Shown piece by piece: positions 1 through 6,390 of a stretch of DNA of 15,407 nt; position 1 is the stretch's first letter, and the number at the start of each line of letters is the position of its first letter. Origin of the DNA: RGIG250 sp964540025. Lineage in GTDB: Bacteria; Bacillota; Negativicutes; Selenomonadales; Selenomonadaceae. The notes beneath the pieces were generated by a model. It made no database searches and was not told the DNA's origin. It was given only the letters and a program-made list of their open reading frames with translations. Made by a program: the position numbers and the translations under genes. The DNA lies in NCBI GenBank assembly GCA_964540025.1, contig CAZIKQ010000042.1, positions 1-15,407 on the forward strand, in the 5' to 3' direction.

Positions 1-22
1 GACCAAGCAAGCGGCTATTTTT

Positions 23-68
23 GTCACCCCTCAGCCGCTTTCAGCGGCAGCTCCCCTACAGGGGAGCC
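23..68 (-). repeat. Dispersed double-hairpin repeat, copy 1
   Basis: This is one copy of a short element seen four times in the window (also 6391-6450, 6471-6516 and 15366-15407). Read on the minus strand it starts GGCTCCCCTGTAGGGGAGC, a near-perfect palindrome, then a second stem (CCGCTTTCAGCGG here), then CTGAGGGGTGAC. It lies just past the stop of the zinc-ribbon gene and could help end its transcript, although there is no long T-run. It is non-coding. Similar intergenic repeats are common in Bacillota genomes as far as I recall. Confidence 0.8.
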
Positions 69-93
69 TATGAGACCGATTAGCAGTTACCGC

Positions 94-642
94 TTAATCG
101 TCATCATAATCATCATAATCATCACCGGCATCGTAGTCATCACCGTCATCCCAGTCGTCATCGTAACCGTCATCGTAGTCATCAGCGTCATCCCATTCGC
201 CATCGTCACCGTCGCCGTCATCTGCCGCAAAATCATCGCTGTCCGGAAAAGTATCGTTGTCCTCCCCGTCAAAGGCCGGATTCCTATCCTCATTATCGTA
301 AATCTCGTTTGAATCCACTCTGGATGAATTTGGTGAAAAATAGAAATCATCATCGTCATCACGGTAAATCACCGTATGGTGAAAATTTTCTGTCCTGTCC
401 GCATGAGCTGAAGCCGTGGCCGAAGGGGAACTGCCAAAGAGGCGCGCGAAGAACGCGCCGATAGCTCCCCCGGCAAAAAATTTCCACCATCCGCTGGAAC
501 CGTTTGAACCGCTCCGCCGCACGGTATCACCGCTCCGTACCGGCTGCCTGCTCCCTCCCGCGGTACAGGGCGCGCCGCAGCTTCCGCAAAAGCGGGCGCT
601 GGCCTCCAGCCGTGCTCCGCAATTTGTGCAAAATCGTGCCAT
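94..642 (-). CDS. Zinc-ribbon protein with acidic Asp-rich C-terminal tail
   Basis: The protein is 182 aa. I chose the ATG at 642 because AGGTGG lies 7 nt upstream and the zinc ribbon begins at once. Residues 1-25 form a double-CxxC zinc ribbon (C5, C8, C19, C22), of the kind annotated zinc_ribbon_2 or double zinc ribbon. A short Gly/Ser/Arg linker follows, then a small hydrophobic stretch at about 51-70 (WWKFFAGGAIGAFF) that could lie in or against the membrane. From residue 95 to the end the chain is almost entirely Asp with scattered Tyr, Trp, Gly and Ala, encoded by GAT/GAC-rich near-repeats. Such ribbon + tail proteins are widespread in Bacillota and mostly uncharacterised. The tail could bind cations or mimic nucleic acid, but that is speculation. 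The gene stands alone, with a dispersed repeat just after its stop. Confidence 0.75.
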   Translation of the reverse strand: MARFCTNCGARLEASARFCGSCGAPCTAGGSRQPVRSGDTVRRSGSNGSSGWWKFFAGGAIGAFFARLFGSSPSATASAHADRTENFHHTVIYRDDDDDFYFSPNSSRVDSNEIYDNEDRNPAFDGEDNDTFPDSDDFAADDGDGDDGEWDDADDYDDGYDDDWDDGDDYDAGDDYDDYDDD

Positions 643-978
643 TCGATAGCCACCTGCCTCTTCATATTCTGCAATTTCTATTCGATACGGGATTTTATTT
701 TCCTTTGTAAAGTGCAATAACAAATTGAATAAAGCCGCCCGGTTTCTGTCAGGTGAATATATCCTGCCGGCAAATTTCCGGCGCTGGCCTCTTTCGCAAC
801 TGAGCGTAATAGTGATAGAATTATTATATCCCGTGGCGCTTCTCCTTTGACAGGCTTTGCCTGATACCTTAATTCTATCAAAGGATTCGCCGCCGGGCTT
901 TAGTTGGGCGATTTTATTTTATGGTCCGCCCGCAATATGGATACCCGAGAATATGGAAACAGGGGAGAAAGGATAACC
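643..978. other. Intergenic region with inverted repeat and possible divergent promoters
   Basis: I see no gene here. An 11-bp perfect inverted repeat, TGATAGAATTA (813-823) and its complement (870-880), encloses a smaller hairpin, CAGGC-TTT-GCCTG (851-863). On the minus strand a TATAAT-like hexamer lies within 820-828, about 180 nt before the zinc-ribbon start, with only a weak -35. It may be that gene's promoter. No convincing promoter was found for the plus-strand pair that follows. Confidence 0.4.
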
Positions 979-1131
979 ATGCCGGAAATTAACACCGAGT
1001 ATCTGCAAAAATGTATTGACACTATTGAAAAGGACGGGCAGGGGTTCGCCGATGAAACTGTCTCGTTAGTAGAGAATTTTTTAACCGATGCAAAGCGTGT
1101 AAAGGAGATTGCGGAGAATGCTGGCCGTTAA
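979..1131 (+). CDS. Short HepT/HEPN-like protein, probably internally deleted
   Basis: A 50-aa protein starts at the ATG at 979, six bases after AGAAAGG. Its stop overlaps the start of the following MNT gene by 14 nt, the usual linkage of HEPN-MNT pairs. The first ~17 residues (NTEYLQKCIDTIEK) resemble the first helix of HepT-type HEPN proteins, and the last ~25 (LVENFLTDAKRVKEIAENAG) resemble their final helix. The middle, including the R-x4-6-H RNase motif, is missing, and the protein contains no histidine. HEPN toxins are normally about 130 aa. My reading is an in-frame internal deletion leaving a toxin-dead stub. Alternatively it is an unrelated small partner. The family assignment rests on pattern memory only. 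Confidence 0.5.
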   Translation: MPEINTEYLQKCIDTIEKDGQGFADETVSLVENFLTDAKRVKEIAENAGR

Positions 1132-1423
1132 GAAAAAACACCTGGCCGAACTGGAACGGATTTTTGAGGAATACTGCCCAAAGGCAGAAATCTGGGCATT
1201 TGGTAGCCGGATAAAAAACGAATCCCATTCCGGCAGCGATCTTGACCTGGCGGTGAAGAGCTTCCATGAAGAAAATAAGAGTGTGCCGGAGCTGCGGGAA
1301 TTATTGAATGACAGCGATATTCCGTTTTTGATAGAGATTCTTGATTTTGAAAAAATCCCCCAGTCCTTTCAAAGGGAAATCCTTAAAGAATATGTACAGA
1401 TTTTTCCGGCAGATAGCGGCTGA
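1118..1423 (+). CDS. MNT-domain nucleotidyltransferase, MntA-like antitoxin
   Basis: A 101-aa minimal nucleotidyltransferase. The ATG at 1118 is preferred because AAGGAG lies 10 nt upstream; a TTG at 1109 would leave only one base. The family signature is clear: WAFGSR at 26-31 (nucleotide-binding Gly-Ser) followed by SDLDLAV with D41 and D43 as metal ligands, and an acidic strand around LIEILDF (71-77) that could give the third carboxylate. In HepT-MntA type systems the MNT protein AMPylates and silences its HEPN RNase. Here the partner looks truncated, so the protein may be a surviving antitoxin. The upstream gene overlaps it by 14 nt, implying coupled translation. A solo MNT protein of unknown target is the alternative. 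Confidence 0.8.
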   Translation: MLAVKKKHLAELERIFEEYCPKAEIWAFGSRIKNESHSGSDLDLAVKSFHEENKSVPELRELLNDSDIPFLIEILDFEKIPQSFQREILKEYVQIFPADSG

Positions 1424-1814
1424 AAATGCCTCGCTCCAAAGGGCGGTTTTCAAGGCGGCGTGACTTTGATCACGCCGTTTCACCTTTCATCAGTTTATTC
1501 GGCGGGATAAAGTCCATGCCATCATACTTGATGTGGGTATTCTGGCGGCGCTTGCCGCAAGCTGCTGGTTCATGACAAATTCCAGCAGTTGATGGTCGAT
1601 ACCGAAGTCTATGTTGGCCAGTTCGACGAGGGCTGGGGATTTACTATGACGCTATAATCAAGAAGCAGTTTGCGACTTTGATGGATATATTAGCGAAGTC
1701 AAAGAAACTTCAAATACGGAGGAGCAGTATGCGTGGCCGGGCCAATAGCAAAAAGAAGCTAAAATAGAAAGCACATGTTTCGGTCAAATTTTTCCGCAAG
1801 AACGAGGACATGTA
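1424..1814. other. Decayed non-coding stretch between accessory genes
   Basis: No intact gene is visible. Just after the MNT gene lies an 8-bp hairpin (CGGCGTGA/TCACGCCG, 1456-1477) followed by TTT, a weak terminator candidate. The minus strand has a protein-like tail at 1470-1553. The plus strand at about 1556-1663 reads like a short coding piece ending in FDEGWGFTMTL-stop. Another plus-strand piece, 1660-1767, ends in RGRANSKKKLK-stop. All have lost their starts. I do not recognise the parent families. This looks like debris at the left edge of the acquired cassette. Confidence 0.4.
1470..1553 (-). pseudogene. C-terminal remnant of an unidentified minus-strand gene
   Basis: On the minus strand a 27-residue open stretch reads with protein-like composition (NTHIKYDGMDFIPPNK) and ends at a TGA at 1470-1472. 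No start or ribosome site precedes it, and the frame degrades upstream. The composition and clean stop suggest the tail of a lost gene. I cannot name the family, and chance is possible. Confidence 0.3.
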
Positions 1815-1843
1815 TTGACGAATTTCGTTTGAACGAATACAAT
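1815..1843 (+). promoter_or_regulatory. Strong promoter with palindromic operator in the spacer
   Basis: The -35 TTGACG (1815-1820) and -10 TACAAT (1838-1843) are separated by exactly 17 bp. Between them lies a perfect inverted repeat, TTCGTT-TG-AACGAA (1824-1837), filling the spacer. A protein bound there would block RNA polymerase. The small HTH protein starting 32 nt downstream is the obvious candidate repressor, making this an autoregulated promoter for the whole cassette. The order GTT..AAC is the reverse of a Gram-positive LexA box (GAAC..GTTC), so an SOS box is unlikely. Confidence 0.7.
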
Positions 1844-1874
1844 TTATATTAGGGTGTTGTTTGAGAGGTGTCCG

Positions 1875-2033
1875 ATGGAAAATTATATGACTGTGAAAGA
1901 GATTGCGGCAAAGTGGAAGATTACTGAACGACAAGTTCAAGGGCTTTGTAAAACCAATCGAATCCAAGGGGCAATACAAGTGAGCCGGATTTGGTTAATT
2001 CCGTCAAATGCAATAAAGCCAACAAGACAATAA
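1875..2033 (+). CDS. Small helix-turn-helix (excisionase/MerR-like) DNA-binding protein
   Basis: A 52-aa protein with ATG at 1875, a few bases after AGAGGTG. The sequence YMTVKEIAAKWKITERQVQGLCKTNRI followed by a short VSRIWLIP wing matches the HTH_17/excisionase-type winged helix: residues 5-31 form the HTH and 35-45 the wing carrying the typical WLIP. The family binds DNA, often as a small autorepressor or recombination directionality factor. No integrase is visible nearby, so a repressor role fits better. It lies 32 nt after a promoter with a perfect palindrome and about 20-30 nt before the sce7726-family gene, making it the first gene of the cassette. Function as cassette repressor is inferred. 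Confidence 0.75.
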   Translation: MENYMTVKEIAAKWKITERQVQGLCKTNRIQGAIQVSRIWLIPSNAIKPTRQ

Positions 2034-2061
2034 TTATATTTCCAGAAAGAGGGTGTTTCGG

Positions 2062-2901
2062 GTGGATAGTGCCAATTCAATATTGTTTAACCGCTTTTTT
2101 ACCCGAAGCACTTTTAGACAAGTAATAGATGAGGGAGAAAGTCCCGCATATATAGCAGCAATACGGAGATACATAATTGATTCCGAAGGCAAGACCAATG
2201 GAGAGCGTATTAGCGAAATTTATCAGCACCTTAAAAAGGAATATCAGAATGAGTATTATTACAAGAATACCCTGCTTAACAAGCTGCTGCTAGGGATCCA
2301 TAGTCCACGCACTACAACAGCGTTAACCGAGGTTCCGGTTTGTAATTCAAAAGCTGACTTTATTTTAATAAATGGAAAAGCAGTTGTGTACGAGATAAAA
2401 ACGGCGTTGGATAATTTTGGGCGCCTTGGTGGTCAAATAGAGGATTATTATAAGGCCTTTTCCAGAGTAGTTGTCGTCACATCGGAAAAGAATTTTAGTG
2501 ATGTACAGAAAAGGCTTCAAAATTCTCCAACTGGAATTTGCTTGCTGACCCAGAGGGGAACATTGAGCGTTCGTAAGGAGCCCATTGAATACAGCCAAAT
2601 GCTTTCGAAATCAATTATGTTTAAGATTTTGCGAAAAAAAGAATATGAAGAAATTTTATCTGGGCTGTTTGGGTCGCTGCCGAATGTGTCACAGTTCGAG
2701 TATTATAGGGCATGTCAAGCATTATTCGAGTCATTACCAGTAGACACGGCCTATAAAGTGTTTGTTAAATCTTTGAAATCGCGGGCAAAAATTGATATTA
2801 TCGAATACTCAAAAATACCATACGAATTAAAATTTTTAGTCTATTTTTCGGATTATAAGAAAAGTGACTACGCAAAATTATGTCACTTTTTAAGTGCATA
2901 G
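2062..2901 (+). CDS. sce7726 family protein, PD-(D/E)XK nuclease-like
   Basis: I place the start at the GTG at 2062 because AGAGG ends about 9 nt upstream. A GTG three codons earlier (2053) is possible but sits almost on that site. Residues here are numbered from the 2053 start (282 aa). The core LTEVPVCNSKADFILINGKAVVYEIK resembles sce7726-family proteins and shows a PD-(D/E)XK nuclease pattern: E93, D102, then E114-x-K116 on the next strand, followed by a helix with QIEDYY (128-133). This fold normally cuts DNA, though some members are inactive or regulatory. The N-terminal ~85 residues are helical, and residues 190-282 form a second helical region. It is followed 9 nt later by the sce7725-family gene, the usual partner. 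Base composition is AT-rich, unlike the arg and flagellin genes. Family call is good; the nuclease activity is inferred. Confidence 0.8.
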   Translation: MDSANSILFNRFFTRSTFRQVIDEGESPAYIAAIRRYIIDSEGKTNGERISEIYQHLKKEYQNEYYYKNTLLNKLLLGIHSPRTTTALTEVPVCNSKADFILINGKAVVYEIKTALDNFGRLGGQIEDYYKAFSRVVVVTSEKNFSDVQKRLQNSPTGICLLTQRGTLSVRKEPIEYSQMLSKSIMFKILRKKEYEEILSGLFGSLPNVSQFEYYRACQALFESLPVDTAYKVFVKSLKSRAKIDIIEYSKIPYELKFLVYFSDYKKSDYAKLCHFLSA

Positions 2902-2910
2902 GAGGCTGTT

Positions 2911-3849
2911 ATGTATTTTCCAATTTTGCGCGGTCGCCAATTTGAGCTTTTGGCTCTTCGTGAATGCATTAGTAAAAATATTCTGAGCGATCGAATTATA
3001 CCTATTGTTGAACCTGTAAAAGTATCATCGACATATATAAGGACTGTAGATTCTTTCATAAAAACCGGAAAGCTCATTGCTGTCATTCGGAACCCACAAG
3101 TGGGTTCTTGGATTAAGGACTTAAAAAAGGAAAGCAATGTTAAAATTTATGCGCAAGCAAGTGAGCAATTAAAAAATTCCAATGTTATTTCTTCTTTCTA
3201 TGTAACAGCACAGTTGGATGTATGCATTGACCTTGCAGCAAAAAACGGCATGCCCGTTAATTCTCTGCTCTTATTTTGCAACAACCCAGAATATGTGGGT
3301 AACTACGAAGAAGTAATTGGTGATAGTATTCCCCGATATAATGTGATACCAGATAAGAGTGATTTTAGGAGAAGAATTCGCCCTAACCGCGTTATGTGCG
3401 AAGATCATTTTCCAAAGCAAACTCGAAATATTGATTATTCGAGCATAGCAACAGAATTTTTTTCTTCAGATCACCTGTATTATGTAGATGATGGATACAG
3501 GGGATTCTCTGATTATTCTGTCGTTGGTGAGGAATATAGTGAAACTGGATTTGCTCCGTATGCAGTAGCTATTCATATTGTTTACTTTGATGAGAAGAAT
3601 ATCTTACGGATTGCACACTTTGTTTCTGATTCCAATGATGACATTTCAGATCCGGCAAGAAAGTTTGCAGAAGCTGTTGAAAAATTGGTTGATTGGAACA
3701 AATCCATGAGATTGGATACTATAGGAATCCAGGAATTTGAAGCAGCTTACCATAATAAAACTTATCCTGGATTGGGAGTTGTAAAGAAATACTCAATTAT
3801 GCACCATCTTGAACTAATGAGCAAATATTTGGATGGGGTAGCGAAATGA
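2911..3849 (+). CDS. sce7725 ('beta') family protein
   Basis: A 312-aa protein whose start is fixed by AGGAGG (2900-2905), overlapping the previous stop, five bases before the ATG. The opening MYFPILRGRQFELLALRE is the hallmark of the sce7725 family, related to the phage 'beta protein' family. PIVEP at 31-35 and the alternating strand/helix pattern over the first 150 residues suggest a barrel-like or Rossmann-like fold, but I cannot name a catalytic site. Possible functional residues are D193/D194 (YYVDDGYRGFSDY) and the conserved-looking FVSDSNDD (237-244). It ends in an ATGA overlap with the RES gene, so the two are probably made in fixed ratio. Biochemical function is not known to me. Its constant pairing with sce7726 suggests one complex. 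Confidence 0.85.
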   Translation: MYFPILRGRQFELLALRECISKNILSDRIIPIVEPVKVSSTYIRTVDSFIKTGKLIAVIRNPQVGSWIKDLKKESNVKIYAQASEQLKNSNVISSFYVTAQLDVCIDLAAKNGMPVNSLLLFCNNPEYVGNYEEVIGDSIPRYNVIPDKSDFRRRIRPNRVMCEDHFPKQTRNIDYSSIATEFFSSDHLYYVDDGYRGFSDYSVVGEEYSETGFAPYAVAIHIVYFDEKNILRIAHFVSDSNDDISDPARKFAEAVEKLVDWNKSMRLDTIGIQEFEAAYHNKTYPGLGVVKKYSIMHHLELMSKYLDGVAK

Positions 3850-4943
3850 TATTTTGTGAACATTGTTTTAATGATAAAGAAATTGCGTCTATTATTCGCG
3901 CTGTAGCTACATCGAATATCGGGGAATGCCCTGTCTGTCACTATAGAGAGGGGCATTTATATAATACGAATATACAAAATGAATTAACCCCTTATTTTGA
4001 AGAATTACTGAATATTTACACTCCTTCAACTATGCTTCCAGCTTCATATCCCAAAGCTGAAACAAAATCTTTGATCGATGAGTTTAGGGATAGATGGAAT
4101 ATTTTTGCAGGAATTCCACGAACACAGATTTATGAAATACTGAAGTCAGTTTGTAGCGAATTTTATGCGAATATTCCGGAAATTCTGAATGGAACTGTTG
4201 GTATTCCAGAGTTGTACGATAGTTCATATCTAAAAGATCACGCCTTTATAAAAAATAATGATTGGGATGCTTTTGTAACAGAGATTAAGACAAAGAACAG
4301 ATATCACTCAAAACTAATAAATTTCGATATTTTAGAGAGATATTGCTCGTTTATTCGTAAGACTTATAAGGCTGGAAATTTATTCTATCGTGCAAGAATC
4401 TCTGAACATGCTGGCTATCCACCCAGTGAAATGTCGGCTCCTCCCGTCGGCAAAAGTTCGGAAGGGAGAGCTAATGCCAGAGGAATTACTTGCCTTTATG
4501 TGGCAAGTAATGTCGACACTGCCTTACACGAAGTGCGCGCTGGTGTTTTCGATTTTGTAAGTGTTGGAACGTTTCGGCTAAAACAGGATATTACAATTGT
4601 AGATCTTCGGGCTATAACAGAGATTAGTCCATTTGTTGAGGGACTTGAATACCTTGATCATGCAATAAATAAACAATATCTTGAGAAATTGAACTCTGAA
4701 ATGAGCAAGGCTTTACGAAGAAGTGACAGTACATTGGACTACGTTCCAACGCAATATATTGTTGAGTTCATCAAAAGTATTGAACATAATGGCGAACAAG
4801 AATATGATGGAATTGAATACAACAGCACCACGAATCCAGGCGGATATAACCTTGCTATCTTTAATCCAGACTTATTCGAATGTACATCAGTTACTGTGTA
4901 TGATATAGAGAAATTACAATATACGTTCAGAATAATCTCATAA
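3846..4943 (+). CDS. RES-domain protein with N-terminal zinc ribbon (predicted NAD+-consuming toxin)
   Basis: A 365-aa protein whose ATG overlaps the previous stop (ATGA, 3846-3849). Residues 1-35 carry two CxxC pairs (C4, C7, C28, C31), a likely zinc ribbon. Residues about 45-170 are helical and match what is annotated as a HEPN/RES N-terminal domain. The RES domain spans about 178-350: FYRAR (180-184) supplies the conserved Arg, TALHEVR (225-231) the Glu (E229), DYVPTQYIVEFIK (298-310) the typical mid-domain strand and helix, and GIEYNSTTNPGGYNLAIF (322-339) the conserved Ser (S327). RES proteins such as MbcT degrade NAD+ and are toxins paired with antitoxins. No classic Xre-MbcA antitoxin is adjacent, so the sce7725/sce7726 proteins or the zinc ribbon may hold it in check. 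A terminator follows 157 nt downstream. Domain call strong; toxicity inferred. Confidence 0.85.
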   Translation: MIFCEHCFNDKEIASIIRAVATSNIGECPVCHYREGHLYNTNIQNELTPYFEELLNIYTPSTMLPASYPKAETKSLIDEFRDRWNIFAGIPRTQIYEILKSVCSEFYANIPEILNGTVGIPELYDSSYLKDHAFIKNNDWDAFVTEIKTKNRYHSKLINFDILERYCSFIRKTYKAGNLFYRARISEHAGYPPSEMSAPPVGKSSEGRANARGITCLYVASNVDTALHEVRAGVFDFVSVGTFRLKQDITIVDLRAITEISPFVEGLEYLDHAINKQYLEKLNSEMSKALRRSDSTLDYVPTQYIVEFIKSIEHNGEQEYDGIEYNSTTNPGGYNLAIFNPDLFECTSVTVYDIEKLQYTFRIIS

Positions 4944-5099
4944 TACCAACTGGCAAATTAGTTATAGCAAATGCCGTTCGTTTTTTGATTACTGTTTTAC
5001 GGACCCTCACCTAAAAGTTGTAAGTGGGAATTTCCCATAGTTAAAGATACCACGCCAAATATTACGAACGCACGCTTATACAGAACTGCAAAGGATAGA

Positions 5100-5146
5100 A
5101 AGGCTTGATGTAGGCCATAGCTGCTACATTGAGCCTTTTTCTTTTG
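5100..5146 (+). terminator. Terminator of the sce7726-sce7725-RES cassette
   Basis: A 14-bp stem (5100-5113 with 5124-5137, two G-U pairs) with a 10-nt loop is followed by TTTTTCTTTT. The T-run is on the plus strand only, so it ends transcription of the cassette. Confidence 0.8.
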
Positions 5147-5309
5147 CACATTATGGCTGATTTCCGTTTATTATCTATAACGATGAATTGAATTGTCACA
5201 TTTTCGTGATATGCTGACATATAAGAGGCTCCTGGTATGATAGCGGGAACTTGACCAAGGCCAATTAACAACTTCAAGGCCGTAGGCAGCGGCGTTATAA
5301 AGCCCCCAA

Positions 5310-5350
5310 AATAATGAAGCCCACCGGTTCAACCGGTGGGCTTCATTATT
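5310..5350. repeat. Perfect 41-bp palindrome
   Basis: Two perfectly complementary 20-base arms (AATAATGAAGCCCACCGGTT on the left) flank one central C. The stem would be very stable as a cruciform or RNA hairpin. No T-run follows on either strand, so it is not an ordinary intrinsic terminator. Hairpins of this GCCCACCGG type can mark ends of small transposons or REP-like elements. I cannot tie this one to a known element. Confidence 0.85.
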
Positions 5351-5372
5351 CTAGTCATCACATGAATAGAAA

Positions 5373-5401
5373 TTGACTATAACGACTACAACGACTACAA
5401 T
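5373..5401 (+). promoter_or_regulatory. Orphan promoter with 9-bp tandem repeat
   Basis: TTGACT (5373-5378) and TACAAT (5396-5401) are 17 bp apart, close to the sigma-A consensus. The spacer and -10 hold two copies of the 9-mer AACGACTAC in tandem (5381-5398). It reads into a 17-codon frame and then the broken AlbA_2-type fragment, so it may be the leftover promoter of that lost gene, or it may drive a small RNA. Confidence 0.5.
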
Positions 5402-5453
5402 GGCAGGTAAGGTCACCATGGGAGGCTGTCTCTATTTGCACAATCAAATATAG

Positions 5454-5642
5454 GCTGCCTTTGAGGGGCTGTACCGAACCGATACAAGAGATTACCCGGA
5501 AGAAGCCCTGCGGAACGCCCTGATGAATGCTTTGGTACGACGGGACTATTCCAATACCACAGCAATTTGTTCAGAGCAGCGGAGACAGTCCGCAGGAAAT
5601 CTGCGGAGAAAACCGGCGGGGACAATTTTTTCCCCACATTGA
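5454..5642 (+). pseudogene. Fragment of AlbA_2/RecG-like ATP-binding protein
   Basis: The frame from 5454 reads AAFEGLYRTDTRDYPEEALRNALMNALVRRDYS, matching the well-conserved block of the AlbA_2-type ('divergent AAA', RecG-like) ATP-binding regulators at their GHKL-like C-terminal half, where the usual text is ALVHRDYS. The histidine is replaced by Arg, the frame is preceded by a stop (5451) and homology is lost after DYS. It runs to a TGA at 5640-5642 without recognisable sequence. Full-length members are about 400-500 aa, so only a ~35-residue island survives. These proteins are frequent in mobile and defence regions of gut Bacillota. The fragment marks deletion or replacement next to the cassette. 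Confidence 0.75.
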
Positions 5643-5668
5643 CAGGGGATTGACGGATAAGATAAAAT
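5639..5668 (+). promoter_or_regulatory. Promoter for the gamma-carbonic anhydrase gene
   Basis: TTGACA (5639-5644), an 18-bp spacer and TAAAAT (5663-5668) lie 68 nt before the gene start, inside the end of the decayed fragment. Confidence 0.55.
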
Positions 5669-5736
5669 TACTAAAGATATAGAGACACAGGTTTGTTCAC
5701 AGTAGCTTTAGATAAAAGAGAAAGGCTGGGTGCAAA

Positions 5737-6327
5737 ATGGAGTACATCAAAATTAAAGAGCAGGATGCCAGGCATTATATTTACGAATTTGAGGGCAGGT
5801 ATCCCGTGATCGATCCGAAGGCTTACGCTTTCAGTACCGCAGTCCTGCTGGGTGACGTGGAGCTGAAGGAGTATGCCAGCGTCTGGCCCAACGTTACCAT
5901 CCGGGGGGATGTGAACCGGATCGTGGTGGGCCGCTACAGCAACATTCAGGACAACTGCTGCCTCCACGTGGCGGATGACTATGCCTGCATCGTGGGGGAC
6001 TACGTTACCGTGGGCCACAGCGTTACCCTCCACGCTTGCACCGTGGAGGACTACTGCCTCATCGGCATGGGAGCCACCGTCCTGGACGGGGCCGTTATCG
6101 GCCGGGGCTCTATCGTAGGAGCCGGGGCCCTTGTCACCAAGGGAACCATCGTCCCGCCGAATTCGCTGGTTTTGGGCTCTCCCGCCAAGGTGGTAAAGAC
6201 AATGGGAGAGGACGGGATCAAATCTATCCACGCCCAGGCCGTAAAGTATAAGTCCGAGTGGGCGGAGAAGTACGGCCTTGGCCCGGATGTAGGCGGCGAG
6301 GTCTACGACGGGTCACATATTGTCTGA
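5737..6327 (+). CDS. Gamma-carbonic anhydrase family protein (left-handed beta-helix)
   Basis: A 196-aa hexapeptide-repeat protein. The left-handed beta-helix covers about residues 30-150, with repeats such as GDVELKEYASVW, GDYVTVGHSV and GRGSIVGAGALV. The gamma-CA metal ligands are all in place: H77 (CLHVADD), H94 (VGHSV) and H99 (TLHA). Also present are R57 and D59 of the RGD motif and Q71 in NIQDN. The family forms trimers with the metal at subunit interfaces. Members such as YrdA, PaaY or CaiE-like proteins are not all proven carbonic anhydrases, so CO2 hydration or thioester hydrolysis are both possible. A weak AAAGG site precedes the ATG and a good promoter lies 68 nt upstream. It is a single gene, followed by repeats and a terminator. 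Confidence 0.9.
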   Translation: MEYIKIKEQDARHYIYEFEGRYPVIDPKAYAFSTAVLLGDVELKEYASVWPNVTIRGDVNRIVVGRYSNIQDNCCLHVADDYACIVGDYVTVGHSVTLHACTVEDYCLIGMGATVLDGAVIGRGSIVGAGALVTKGTIVPPNSLVLGSPAKVVKTMGEDGIKSIHAQAVKYKSEWAEKYGLGPDVGGEVYDGSHIV

Positions 6328-6390
6328 TAGTTAAGACGGACGGCGAAGCTGCCTCAGCTTGAAGACAAACATTCTATGTCTACCCTTCAA

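Larger units (their letters stand above)
5147..5453. other. Non-coding stretch between cassette and gene fragment
   Basis: No gene is supported between the cassette terminator and the AlbA_2-type fragment. The stretch holds the 41-bp palindrome (5310-5350), the orphan promoter (5373-5401) and a 17-codon reading frame that starts at 5400 and stops at 5451. The 5147-5309 part shows nothing I recognise. Confidence 0.4.

Noticed and set aside
23..68. CRISPR array from the repeats
   Set aside because: The copies are kilobases apart, inverted relative to each other and self-complementary, with no regular spacers and no cas genes.
678..881. 67-codon minus-strand frame before the zinc-ribbon gene
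   Set aside because: It overlaps the likely leader and a hairpin, lacks a ribosome site and shows no known domain.
1824..1837. LexA/SOS box in the cassette promoter
   Set aside because: The arms are in GTT..AAC order, the opposite of GAAC..GTTC.
5671..6231. 186-codon minus-strand frame opposite the gamma-carbonic anhydrase gene
   Set aside because: The plus strand has the complete hexapeptide-repeat protein with three metal histidines; the antisense frame has no family features.
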